From: Zasmidium citrigriseum | Taxonomy: Eukaryota > Ascomycota > Dothideomycetes > Mycosphaerellales > Mycosphaerellaceae | NCBI GenBank assembly: GCA_002786025.1 | Contig: NHNW01000113.1 | Coordinates: forward strand, 1 to 24,232 | DNA: 24,232 nucleotides | Direction of reading: 5' to 3' | Part shown: piece after piece, positions 9,841 to 19,639 of the stretch | How the letters are laid out: every line of letters starts with the position of its first letter | Position numbering within the stretch: position 1 is the stretch's first letter | Notes under the pieces: model-generated | Told to the model about the DNA's origin: nothing | What the model saw: only the letters and a program-made list of their open reading frames with translations | Databases searched by the model: none | Program-made: the position numbers and the translations under genes

Positions 9841-10499
9841 TTCGACCTTAAAGTAACCGAAAGTCGTCTAGCTAATCTACGCTATACTCTTATACCTACC
9901 TAGTAGCCTAGTCTAGATTCTCTACCTATTTCTCCGCCGCCTTAGTCGCTCTCTTCTAATCTTACGCCGCCTTAATCGCCTATTATTCGTAGTATCCCTT
10001 TAGAGCTCGAAATACTATCTCTAGGCCTTATATAGTCCGCTCCCGCCTCTCGATAATAGCTTAGTAGTAAATACATAATATATTAATTATCGTAACTTAC
10101 GTTTCGCTTATCTCTAGTAATACGTTAGCGTTAGACTCGTCGTTAAGGCGCCTAATTCGATCGCGTATATAGTACTAATAGACTACGCTATAGTAGGTCT
10201 TATACGGGCGGATACTATCGCTATTATATATAACGGCCTAGAGATAGATACTATAGTTCTCTACCGGGGCGACGCTCTATAAGCGGCGCGGCTTCGAGGG
10301 CTATAAGCTCGTTAGTATTCTAAATAGTAGTAGGTTAACTCCCTTAGGTATTTACGTACCTATAGCTAGCCGATTAGAGTCGTAATTAGATAATCGCTTA
10401 TAGAATTAGGAATATTACTTATATAGTTATAGTAAAGGTGTAGAGCTAGGGCGTTAATAAAGACCTAGTAAGGATAGAGTAGATCTAGCTCTAATAGTT
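9841..10499. other. Degenerate interval with Pro-rich coding-like patch
   Basis: Around 9925-9990 the plus strand shows ccgccgcctta words that would read as Pro-Pro-Pro repeats, as in a linker. The remainder has no stable frame. It may connect relic ORFs F and G into one element, since both read on the plus strand in registers divisible by three, but stops are dense here. Confidence 0.35.
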
Positions 10500-10960
10500 T
10501 CTAATGTACCTCGTAGTAGCGAGTCTACTTATTAGATAGTAGAGAGCGACTATATCTATAAAGGGCGTATATCGAGACTAATAGTTATAGCGCTACCTCG
10601 ATCTTATAGTAGGAGGCTATATTTAAACAAGTAAGCGCTTCCCGGGTTATATGTCTTATAGTAATCTTCTAAAAGGCGTAAATAAAGTCGCTTTAGCTCG
10701 GCGGCGATTAGAGTATAGGGTAGGAAGCGGCGTAGATAGAGTAAATCTTTAAGAGTAAAGGCGTAGCTTACGGGTTAGCGTCGAATATACGTAGTCTCGA
10801 GTAAATAGAGTATAAAAGAGTCGCGCTCTTAGGACGTAGATATAGGCGCGCGTCGTTTATACCGTAATATATATAACGAGGTCGTAGCTCGTACGTAAGA
10901 TATATAGTAAGGTATCGTTTATTTAGCGACGGATTAGTCTACTAAATACCTACGTAACTA
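10500..10960 (+). pseudogene. Unrecognised relic ORF G, basic
   Basis: A plus-strand frame (register of 10500) reads about 150 codons: SNVPRSSESTY at the start, IYKGRISRLIVIALPRS in the middle, then an Arg/Lys/Ser-rich part (near 10680-10760) and DIGARRLYRNIYNEVVART at about 10848-10904. The basic composition would suit a nucleic-acid-binding protein such as Gag, but no zinc knuckle can be identified, and RIP would have erased one. The frame runs into the direct repeats that start at 10956. Confidence 0.4.
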
Positions 10961-11148
10961 TAGTAGCGCTTAAGTCTACTAGATACTAACGATACGATAC
11001 CGCCTAAAAAGGCGGCTATAGCGCTAAGAGTAACGAGGTACTACTAACTATAGTAGCGCTTAAGTCTAGAGGTAACCCTAACTATAGCGGCGCTTAAGTC
11101 TACTAGATACTACGATACGATACCGCCTAAAAAGACGGCTTTAGCGCC
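10956..11148 (+). repeat. Direct repeats with internal hairpin (two long, one short copy)
   Basis: A unit of about 70 bp beginning AACTATAGTAGCGCTTAAGT occurs at 10956-11025 and again at 11080-11148. A truncated copy of its first 25 bases lies between them at 11046-11070. Each long copy contains CCGCCTAAAAAGGCGG or a mutated form of it. In the first copy (11000-11015) this is a perfect 6-bp stem with an AAAA loop; in the second it reads CCGCCTAAAAAGACGG, which weakens the stem. The function is unknown. Confidence 0.85.
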
Positions 11149-11590
11149 GAATCCGAGAGCTTCGTATACTACGAGCCTTCGACGATACGTTAGGATATAG
11201 GGGAGGTCTTATACTATTAGAAATATAGTAAGGTAGAACCTACGCGTCTAGGAGGTCGATTAGGGCGACGAGGTAACCTTAGAAATATCGCTACGTATAC
11301 GCTATAGCGGGGCCTAGGCTCGGCTCTAGGAGGTAATACCCGTAGTAGTAGTAGCCAAACTAGCTAGCGGCTCGAAGAATCGCTCTAAATTAGAGCCTTT
11401 AGTAAAGGGTACCCCCTTTAGCTTGTCTTAAAACGCTATAGAAGGCTAGAAGCAGTCTATGTAACCTATAGGCCGTATAGCTATAAATATCTAGCTATCT
11501 ACGAAGAAGAAGCTTAGAAAAGCTAAGCTTAAAGAAGGTTAGGTAACCCGTTATAGCCTAAGGTAGGCTAATAGGATCTCCTACTATATA
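11149..11590. other. Degenerate interval left of the purine-tract motif
   Basis: No readable gene. A short stretch at 11399-11430 keeps CpC-rich runs (acccccttt) and one TTG. If the motif at 11591-11605 is the polypurine tract of a minus-strand LTR element, this interval would hold its 3' LTR, but I cannot see a matching copy elsewhere in the window. Confidence 0.3.
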
Positions 11591-11605
11591 CCTCCCCTAC
11601 TTAGA
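11591..11605 (-). other. Polypurine-tract-like motif, copy 1
   Basis: The plus strand reads CCTCCCCTACTTAGA; the minus strand is TCTAAGTAGGGGAGG, followed by TATA. A purine run just before a TA (formerly TG) is what the 3' end of an LTR retrotransposon on the minus strand would show. An identical 15-mer lies at 17427-17441, and similarity continues for about 15 bases to the right with one small shift. It sits about 250 bp beyond the end of the giant minus-strand relic ORF, a plausible place for a polypurine tract. Confidence 0.4.
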
Positions 11606-11634
11606 GAAGTCGTGCCCTTACGATAGTAAAGGAG

Positions 11635-11700
11635 TGTTAAATCGCTTATAAATTAACGCAAAAAGTATTTAAAACGCCTAAATTTTCAAACTTAGAGTCT
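11635..11700. other. RIP-poor AT-rich island
   Basis: TG survives at 11635 and CA at 11659 and 11687 within a stretch made mostly of A and T (aattaacgcaaaaagtattt at 11651-11670). It separates the plus-strand relics on the left from the giant minus-strand relic on the right. I infer a single-copy linker or the AT-rich end of an element. Confidence 0.6.
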
Positions 11701-11707
11701 AACTAAC

Positions 11708-11726
11708 CTTCGCGTAGCGCGCGAAG
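11708..11726. repeat. 19-nt palindrome, copy 1 (CGCG-rich form)
   Basis: CTTCGCGTAGCGCGCGAAG forms a 7-bp stem (CTTCGCG with CGCGAAG) around a 5-base loop. It belongs to the same family as the palindromes at 14447, 18203, 19468 and 23633. It lies just right of the AT-rich island and outside the readable frame of the giant relic ORF. Confidence 0.7.
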
Positions 11727-11839
11727 AAACGCTAGTAACTATATAATCTATTAAACCTATATACGCCTTAATCTAGCGCCCTTATCTATTAAACTATGCT
11801 CTAAAACGCTTAAATTAACTATCTATTAAACCCTAAGGT

Positions 11840-14800
11840 CCTTAAAAACCCGAATCTCTAGCGTCCTTCTTACCCTTACTCCGTAGAGTTCTCCTTAGCT
11901 TAGCTAGCTCTTTAGTAGGCTCTCTATCTACTCTAAATAACTATATATCCTTAGTAGTAGGCTTGCTAGTCTCCTTCTTACTACGCGGCTTCTTCGTAGG
12001 CGCCTTCTTTAGCGTCTTTCCCTTCTTCTAAGACGAAGACTAGCTCTAGCTAGTACTAGCTAAAGTACTAGATCGAGTAGTTCTACTAGTCGAAACGGGC
12101 TATAAGTTAGTCTCCTCGTTACCGAGATTATCGTTATTCTTAGAGCTAGCTCTAGCGGCTTAGGTAGAGGTAGCTAAGACGTTCCGAGCCTACTACGAAG
12201 GTCTAGGCTTCTTAGGGTCTAGCTATAGCTCGAGTCCTTAGCGGTAACGCTAAACTCTATACTTAAAGAAAGGTAAGTCGGCTATATTATTTAAGTATAA
12301 GTTAGACTAGTCCCTTACCTACTAATTTCCCCTCGGCTCCTTAGCCTTACGTATCTCCTATAATATACTAGTATTAGACGAGAAGCTCTAGTATAGTAGT
12401 AACTCCTTAGTAGCGTACTCCTTAGCGGCGTAGAAATCGCCTATACCTACCGTCTCCTCTTAGATTCGCTCTCTAGGAAGTACTTAGAAGCTCTTTTCTT
12501 CGATCTTAAAGCTATTATAGGCGTTAAGACGAGTAGTATCTCTACGAATAAGGCTAGTAAGTTCCTCGAAGAGTTCTCTAAAGACTAGTAAGTTTTCCTA
12601 GCGAATTTTAATAATTAGAGCGCGGCGAGCTTCGTCGTCTTTACCGAATAGTACTACTATATCCTTTATAGTCGTCTAATAGTCCTAGCTAGCTCTATTA
12701 AGTAGAGCTCTCGTAATAGGTAGAAGCTTACGGTATAGGAACGATATAGGGTAGGCTAGTAGAGCGGTAGGCGAAGGAGGGTACTTAAGGTTATCTCTAG
12801 TAGGTAGGAAAGGCGGCGGAGATAGCGTAATATTAGCTTCTCGAACGTCTCTAACGTACTTTAGGCCTCTAAGTATATAGCTATCGTTAATAGGTAGGAA
12901 GCGAGTAGTATACCGAACCTAAGAGGTATTCGGCGAGAAGTAGATATTAACGCGTAGCGCGCGTGCTTTAAAGATACTAACGTTACTAAAGAGATCCCTA
13001 GTAAGCTTCTATAGAGGTGCTCTATTTATAGTAGCCTATAGGTACGGCCTACTAAAGGGTATTTCCTTATAACGAGAGATCGTCGGCTTTATAGTTATAG
13101 CTAGATTCGCTCTTATTATATTAGTTACGACTAGCTTATAAGTATCCTTAGACTAGCTATTTATAAATCTATTAACGACTACTAAAGACTTATTATCGAA
13201 GCTAGCTAGAGGCTTTAGAGTAGTCTTTCTAGCGCTAGTCTTCTAAGGCTTAACCGCTTCTACGCCCTAATTATTATAGCCTATATAGATAACGAAATCG
13301 CGAAGGGTATCCTCGCCTACGGCCTTAATATCTACCTCTATATACTAGAAGGTAATATCTATACGATAAGACGTATTATTCTTATATAGCTCGAAAGGTT
13401 ATAGGTAGGCGATAACTCGGTAATTCTTACTCTTACTAAGGTAAATAGAAAGAATATAAAGCGCCGGATCCGTAGAGATAATCTAGCTAATTAGACTATA
13501 ATAAGAGTTTAAAATTACTAGCTCTAAGAAGAATCTAGATATATAAGACCGTATCCGAGAAAGAAGAAGAGTATAAGACGAGATCTTAGCGCGTACTAGT
13601 TCTAGCTAGTTTATAGCATTAATAACCGTAGTACTAGACTCGCCTAGCTAGTTCTAGAGCTAAGGGTAGAAGCTCTTAAGAACGTAATTAATATCGGTCG
13701 TCGCGGGCTAGAACGTTAGATCTATATCCGAGGGTATAAAGCTATTATATAGCGTATAACGGCGCCGAGTAGGAGCTATCTCGATCGTAGAACGGGTAAG
13801 AAGTAGCTTATTCTTATCTAGATCCTTAAGGAAGTTAAGGAAGTAGGTACTAGACTCTATACTCTTAAGCTAGTTCGTTAGAAAGCCTCGAATCTAGTCG
13901 CTATCTACTCTAGTTAGAGAGTCCTTCGGATATCTAAAGGGCTATAATACTTTCTTAAGATACTACTAGTAGGGATAAAGAAGGCGCTTCGAAATAGCCT
14001 AGAAGAACTCCCGTAGACGGTACTAAGCTCTATTATAATCTAGGGGAGGTAGATTAACCGCCTAAGTTACTATCTATTAAAACTTCTAAGTATTAATAGT
14101 CTTGTACTTAGGGCTCCTCGTAGGTAAGTATCTATATAGCTCTAACTCGTAGAAGGCTTACTTATAGTTCGTAGGAACGCTAACGGGTATAGAGTTACTA
14201 TCGCTAGTATTAGGAAGCTAATCGAGGTCGATAAGCGCTACTATTAGCGCCCTAGAATCTAGTTCTTACTAAGGCGGGTCTTCTTCTATATCTTTATCCT
14301 TAGGGTCGGGGGTAGGAAGGTTATCTTAGCTAGTACTATTAAGCTTACGAAGGGACTCGTTAAGATCTCCTTCGCTATCGTCGTTATTCTTAGTAGATAG
14401 GAGCGCCTAAGATTCGGGTTCTAGGACGGGCTTAAAGCGAGTACTTCTTCGCGTACTACGCGAAGAATCGTTAGGTAAGGGGCCTATACTATCGAAAAGG
14501 TTATTAAGGTCAATAACGGCCTTCTTCTTACCCTTTAGGCGTAGCGCCGTAATATTAAACTCCCCCTAAGTATTAACTATCTCTTCGTCCTTATCCTTGT
14601 TATTATCGTTACTATTTAGGGTAGGTAGAGACCTCTAACGCTAAAGTAACTACTAAGTCTACGTCTTAGGCTCTAGCTAAGAATCCTCGATAGAGGGCTA
14701 GATATCTTAAGGCTCGTCCTCGCTATTAGTACTAGGAGGGGCTACTAATAGCGTCTTCGAGCCGCGGATCTATAAGTTTATAGTCCTCGACTTCTTATCT

Positions 14801-16680
14801 AGGCTCCGATAATATAGTAGCTTAATACGGGTAAAGGACTCCTTTAACTTCTTAGGACTCTCTTCGCTCTAGGTAATAGTCTTAGCTATATTAAGAACTA
14901 GCGTCGTGTCTCGGTAAGGGCTTATAGAACGACTACGCTTCTAACTAACTTAACTTAGCTCCTTAGATACTACTTCGATATAGAGGCGGGTAGGACGAAT
15001 AACGAACTAAGAGGGGTAGACTTACTTAGAAGTACCGCTTTAATCCGCTTTAAACTCGGCCTAAGTCTAGCTATAAAGGGCTCTAGTCTTATAGTCTATA
15101 GTAATATAATAGTAGTTTTTATTATACTTGTACCTATCGCGGGTACTCTAGGCGGCGCTAAGCTTATTCTAGCTCTTACGGTATAGCCTATCGTTAATCT
15201 CCTATAGATAGTCGTCGTCGATCTAAAGAAGACCTATCTAGGCGTTCTTACCTTCTATATACTTCTTCTTAGTAGTACGGTAGTCTAGATAGATAGGCTT
15301 ACGTAAGAAGGTCGTTAAATTCTTTAAGTTCTTATTAACTAGTTCTATCTTCACGCGGGCTAAGTAGTACTTATTAATAGCTACTACAACCTATCGCTAG
15401 TTCTAGCCTTCCTTATAGGTATACTCGATTATAGGAGCTAGATTAATCGTCTCGTTCGAGGAAAGGAGGAGGCTAGGATCGCGCTTACTATTATCTATAG
15501 CTTCCTAACGCCTATCGTTAATAAGGTATAGATAGTAGTAGAGAGGAGTAAGCGACTCGTTATTATTAATAATCTCCTAGATCTTAAGTATAGCCTCGCC
15601 TTAGCGGAGGATATTCTTCTTAGATTCCTTTACTAAAGGTAGCCTCTTGGCGTTCGTATTAATTAGTCCCTCTACTTTTAGGCGGTACTACTTAAGGTAG
15701 ATAATTACGCTAGTAAGGACTAAGTCGAGGTACTCCTTAGTCTAGGCGGCCTTATTATTAATATAGCTAAAGAGATCTATCGCCGTAGTATTAAGATCGC
15801 TATTATACTCTTAAGATAGCTTATCGAGAGCGCTAGAGATACCCTAAATAAGGCCTAAGTTATAGTTACGGAAGTAGAGGCTCGTAAAATCGTTACGGTT
15901 CTTAACTATATAGCTCTAAAGACTTAAAGCGAGGTTACTAAGGACCTAATTATTCTACTAGGAAGAGGTATAGCTACTAATAACTTAAGCGCCTATAGTT
16001 AGAACAACTATAGTAGAGGAAGACTAGGCGGCCTTAGTAGTAGCTCGAGCTACTTTAACTTTAGCCTAGTTCGTAGGCGTAAATAAAGTAGTAGATAAAG
16101 AAGTAGTAGGCCGAGAATCCTTAGTAGGTATATCTTACTACTTAGCTAGCTACTTCTTAGCTACTAGCTTAGTAACGGGCTCGGCGCCTAGCTTACTAAT
16201 AGGAGTTTTAGTAGGCGGGACGTTAGGATTCTCGATATTAGCTATCTTAAAGTAGTACTTATAAAGAGGCGCGTAGAAAGCGAGGAATCGAGCGAGGAGT
16301 AGCGGTTATAAAGTACTAATAGTAGGTATATCGGAGAGCGTATAGTAAAGCTTATAAATAAAGAGCAATTAGGTAGGAGTCTCGAGAAGCGTATACGAAT
16401 ATACGCGGGCGCGAGCGAGAATCGTAATATAGATAAAGGTAAGTCGCTATAGAGGTAGGTAGCGAAGCTAGGAGTATTATAGTAGTAAATCTTCTAAACC
16501 TCGTTACCCTAGGCGACGGCTATATATAGTAACGAGCTTAGGGAAGGAAGGTACGTTAGTTTAAGTTAGAAGAAGTCTAGATAGCGTCGATAAGTAGTAT
16601 AGACGGCTAGAAGTACTTCTAGTATAGTATAGAGAGTATATTATTCGGGGAAGAAGGTAGGAGAGCTTAGAGAGGCCTAA
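11840..16680 (-). pseudogene. Giant unrecognised relic ORF (about 1,600 codons, one frame)
   Basis: On the minus strand one reading frame stays in register from about 16680 down to 11840, row by row, with no sign of a frameshift. It is interrupted only by TAA and TAG. In rows I compared, this frame had clearly fewer stops than the other two minus frames. N-terminal part (about 16.0-16.5 kb): Leu-rich, then a Thr/Pro/Lys linker. Middle (14.3-15.9 kb): Lys/Asn/Asp-rich, with an acidic patch around 14.28-14.4 kb (NNDDSEGDLNESLRKL). From 14.2 to 12.2 kb a more globular part includes FLNFLKDLDKNKLLLTRSTI (about 13.79-13.85 kb) and LFGKDDEARRALIIKI (about 12.6-12.65 kb). C-terminal end: a basic Lys-rich tail (KKAPTKKPRSKKETSKPTTK, near 11.95-12.0 kb). 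No RT, integrase, helicase or transposase motif is recognisable. His, Cys and Met codons are almost all gone. It may be an accessory or structural gene of a large element; function unknown. Confidence 0.6.
14445..14467. repeat. Perfect palindrome, arms of 11, copy 2
   Basis: TTCTTCGCGTA, one central C, then TACGCGAAGAA. It contains the core CTTCGCGTACTACGCGAAG (14447-14465). In the giant relic ORF it is read as Ser-Ser-Arg-Ser-Thr-Arg-Arg. The same core occurs outside any shared protein context elsewhere in the window. Confidence 0.8.
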
Positions 16681-17209
16681 TATAGGCGTTTATATATACT
16701 AGTAGCCTATACGCGCGGTTTCCTCGAGTAACTAGTAAATTAGAGCTGAAATTAGTATTCTTAGCTTATAATCTACTACTACGCTTTACTTAAGTAAGCT
16801 TAGAAACTAGTAAGCTATCGGTTAATATCGTTAGCTTAGAGATAGGTCCTTCCGGATTAGGTAGGAGGTACTAGTATATACTTAGGGATTTAGAGTCTAG
16901 CTATTACTTAAAACCTCGAATCCCCGATAGTTATCTCCTTCTTCCTTACTTTAAGGAGTCGATCTACGATAAGCCCTTCTACGACTAGCCCTACTACGAG
17001 GGACTATCGTTTCTAGTTATACGTACCTAGGCGGAGGTTCTCCGATTTATAACTACGGATCTAGTTAAGATAGCGAATCCCTAAGATTCTAGTACTAGTA
17101 GCTTTTCTCGTTAAATTTGCGACTTATAGATAGGACCTATATTTCCTATTATCTATCTCGTTAGTACCTATAGCTAAATTTAGCTATATAGAGCGATTTC
17201 TAATCCTCT
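16681..17209. other. Interval upstream of the giant relic ORF; weak plus-strand frame
   Basis: The lost start of the giant minus-strand ORF is expected between about 16560 and 16740; several ATA codons there could be former ATGs. A CTGA word survives at 16746. On the plus strand a frame from about 16917 to 17190 reads with few stops (for example SYLLLPYFKESIYDKPFYD), too short to judge. The interval would also contain the promoter or 5' LTR of the minus-strand element, but neither is recognisable. Confidence 0.35.
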
Positions 17210-17400
17210 TTCACGTATATTCTATATAGTAAGGATATAAAAGTTATAATAAAACATTAAATTAACGCCTATATCCTTATATATTAATTAAATAGAGTTT
17301 ATTATTAAAATTTCGAAAAATCAAGTAGTCTCGTACATGTTATGCGATAAAACAACTAATTTAATACGTTAAAGGACAAATAAAATTTAAAAATTATACT
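17210..17400. other. RIP-poor, strongly AT-rich island
   Basis: This is the longest stretch where CA and TG survive: CA at 17212, 17255, 17322, 17336, 17353 and 17377, TG at 17338 and 17343, including acatgttatgcg near 17335-17346. It consists largely of A and T runs (ttaaaatttcgaaaaatcaa). No gene is visible. It lies between the giant relic ORF block and the motif at 17427, and probably was never part of a repeat, or was too short or diverged to be targeted. Confidence 0.65.
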
Positions 17401-17426
17401 AAAACCTTTCTTAACCTAGGTATACT

Positions 17427-17441
17427 CCTCCCCTACTTAGA
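17427..17441 (-). other. Polypurine-tract-like motif, copy 2
   Basis: Identical over 15 bases to 11591-11605 (CCTCCCCTACTTAGA on plus; purine-rich on minus) and again followed on the minus strand by TATA after a short GAG. It could be the polypurine tract of the Ty3/Gypsy element on the right, but it lies about 2.2 kb beyond the readable end of pol, which is far for a simple element. Confidence 0.35.
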
Positions 17442-17685
17442 AGAGTCCGACCTTAGACGTTCTCCGAAGAAGTATCGTTTCTAGTAGTAGGAAGGAGCTA
17501 TACTATTACTATAGATATAAGCTTATTATACGGGGAAAGTTAAGTTTCTTAACTAAAAGTAGCGGATCTAGAATACCCTCGTCGAGGCGCGTTTAGAGGT
17601 AAGCGTCTCGTCTATTAGGGATATTAGGTAAGGCTCCTAGGTAGATTAAGCTAGTAAGTAGGGTAGTACTAGTAGTATTGCGATT

Positions 17686-18045
17686 ATGGTAGCGGCGCCG
17701 TTACCTATTTCTATCCCTTATAGCTATACGCTAGGGAAAGAAAGTAAGGAAGGCTAGTAGGTAAAGGTCTTTTATACTCTAGGAAATAGGGGCTAGCTAA
17801 TTAGTATCTATCGTTTCCGAGTTACGTAGCGTTATCGTCCTTAGTTCCTAGGTATATATTTATAGGGGAATCCTAAGCTTATTTCCTTTCTTTAAGCTAG
17901 ATACTCTACTACTAAAAATCTATAGCCTAGTAGAGTGTTCTACTAAGAGAGCCGCGACTATAGCGCTTTTACGAGCGTAAGTATTACGTAGAGCATTTAG
18001 ATTGTCGAAGCGTTAATACGAGTAGTAGGCGTATAAATTATATAG
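17686..18045 (+). pseudogene. Relic ORF H with a surviving ATG, unrecognised
   Basis: An ATG, very rare in this window, opens a frame (MVAAPLPISIPYSYTLGKES) that meets two TAG codons after 23 codons. Read through RIP-type stops, it stays protein-like for about 120 codons (VKVFYTLGNRG, LISIYRFRVT, NPKLISFL, ARYSTTKNL) before stops become dense near 18000. The ATG may be the genuine start or a chance survivor. No family is recognised. Confidence 0.35.
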
Positions 18046-18202
18046 TACTAGGGGGGGGGTAGTAGTAAAGGTAGTATACTTACTTAGGCGTATTAAAGTT
18101 TGCCTTCGGAGCGATAAGACCGCGTAGTTAGTATTAGAGTATTAGTTTACTACTAGCGTTAGTAGCGAAGTATAGAAAGATATACTAGTAGTAGGTATAA
18201 AT

Positions 18203-18221
18203 CTTCGCGTAGTACGCGAAG
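18203..18221. repeat. 19-nt palindrome, copy 3
   Basis: CTTCGCGTAGTACGCGAAG is a perfect palindrome with one central G. It is preceded by taggtataaat and followed by cttagt. Copy 4 at 19468 shares both flanks (taggtataaa and cttagt), so these two copies are part of a longer, diverged repeat about 1.26 kb apart. Confidence 0.85.
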
Positions 18222-19467
18222 CTTAGTTTAGGCTTAGCGTAGTCTATACGGGAGTTCCCAGACTAATTAGAGCTTAGCTTAGCGGCTAGTAGGTAAATAA
18301 AACAGGTTCTAAAGGAGTTTCTAACGTTCTCTATCGATAGCTTTAGGAGCTTTAAGAAGGGTAGCAGCCTATAAGAGGTAGTAGAAGATAATAGTACTAG
18401 CCGCGCTAGTTAATACGCAAGATAAGAGCTTTAAGAGCCTTAAAAGCGGTAGTATAATATTAAAAGGATTACCCTTGTATTAAGGATAGCCGTACGAGTT
18501 AAATAGCGGTAAGACCTTACGTATATTACTATCCTCGAGGTAGAGGTAGTTACGGAGTCTAGCGTACGCTAGTATCGAGGTACTCCTTCTTAATCTTCTA
18601 CTTCTTATAACGAAGAAGAAGCTAGCGAAGAAGGCTACTACTAAGGAGGACGAGTACTAGCTAGCTAGAGGTCCGTACTTTTAGTGCCTTTTATACTCGC
18701 GGTAAAGCCTTCGAGTTTATTAAGTATACTAATATATATACCGAATTCGTCTACGAGACTATATCGTATAGTATATCGTAAGGCTTCTATATTAAAGCGT
18801 ATACTATCTCGTACGAGCCCGTTATACGTAGGAGTATTATTAAAAAGGACACCTTTAAGTTCGTAGAATAATTCCGCGTTTAATAGTAGTAAAACTAAGC
18901 GCTTATACTTCTATCTAGGGCTAAGGCTAGCGTAGATTAAGCGTACGCGTATAGACGCGGTAGCGTTAGCTACTTTAAGGTAATACCGTAGTATTAGCGG
19001 ATAGCGATAGACTATTAATTTGTCGAAGATATAGCCTATAGGAAGCTTAGGCTACGTACGGGTTATTCCGTAGCTACGAGGGTATATAAGAAGGTTCTTC
19101 TTATATCCTTCTATAGTTAGAGCTAGCGATACTAGAGACGGAGGAGGTGGAGGTAGAGGGTCTAGCTAAGTAGCGAGTAGCTTAGCTAGGCTAAGAATAC
19201 TATAGAGCGTAGGTAGAGCGTATATAGCCCTATATAGTTACTATAGGCGTTGAAAATACTACTATTTAACTCCTAGCAACTACGCGAGTCGAACGGTATA
19301 TATATTAACTATATTAGCTATTATCGAGAGCGATACCTATATCGGTAGATAAGGTATTAGACGGCGGCCTCGTCTAGCCTTCGTCTTACGCTTCTTGCTA
19401 CTATTAAAGAAAAGAAGAAGCTTAGAAAGCGTTAAGGTGTCGAAGATATAGTAGCTTAGGTATAAAA

Positions 19468-19486
19468 GTCCGCGTAGTACGCGAAG
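19468..19486. repeat. 19-nt palindrome, copy 4
   Basis: GTCCGCGTAGTACGCGAAG matches copy 3 at 17 of 19 bases and has the same flanking words on both sides (taggtataaaa before, cttagt after). The left arm is damaged at two positions, so the stem is shortened to CGCGTA with TACGCG. Confidence 0.8.
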
Positions 19487-19639
19487 CTTAGTAGTTACGT
19501 AATCGTAACGTTATTAGGGGATATCCGGTCGAGTATACTATCGGAGGTACTTATTAACGTTATTAACGACGTAGAGGCTAGTCTATACGTTAATACTTAT
19601 CGAAATCGATATAAGTAAAGTCCCTAATAACTTACGGCG

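Larger units (their letters stand above)
18046..19639. other. Interval between relic ORF H and gypsy pol; no assignable gene
   Basis: It includes a run of nine G at 18051-18059, two palindromes (18203 and 19468) and a purine-rich stretch at 19134-19160 in which one GTGG survives. A TATAAAAG word lies at 19461-19468, just before the second palindrome. Short plus-strand patches read like protein (for example FYTRGKAFEFIKYTNIYTEF, about 18689-18748), but none is long. If the gypsy element extends this far, this is its 3' region. Confidence 0.4.

Noticed and set aside
18684..18866. A 60-codon uninterrupted frame on the plus strand, the longest start-to-stop frame in the window
   Set aside because: It begins with GTG, not ATG, and fungi do not normally start there. 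Its Leu/Ile/Ser-rich product is what RIP-altered DNA gives by chance, and another frame over the same bases looks at least as protein-like.
19134..19160. Purine-rich stretch (gaggaggtggaggtagaggg) as a plus-strand polypurine tract
   Set aside because: The gypsy element is on the minus strand and no LTR-like start follows on the plus strand. It could equally be a Gly-rich coding patch.
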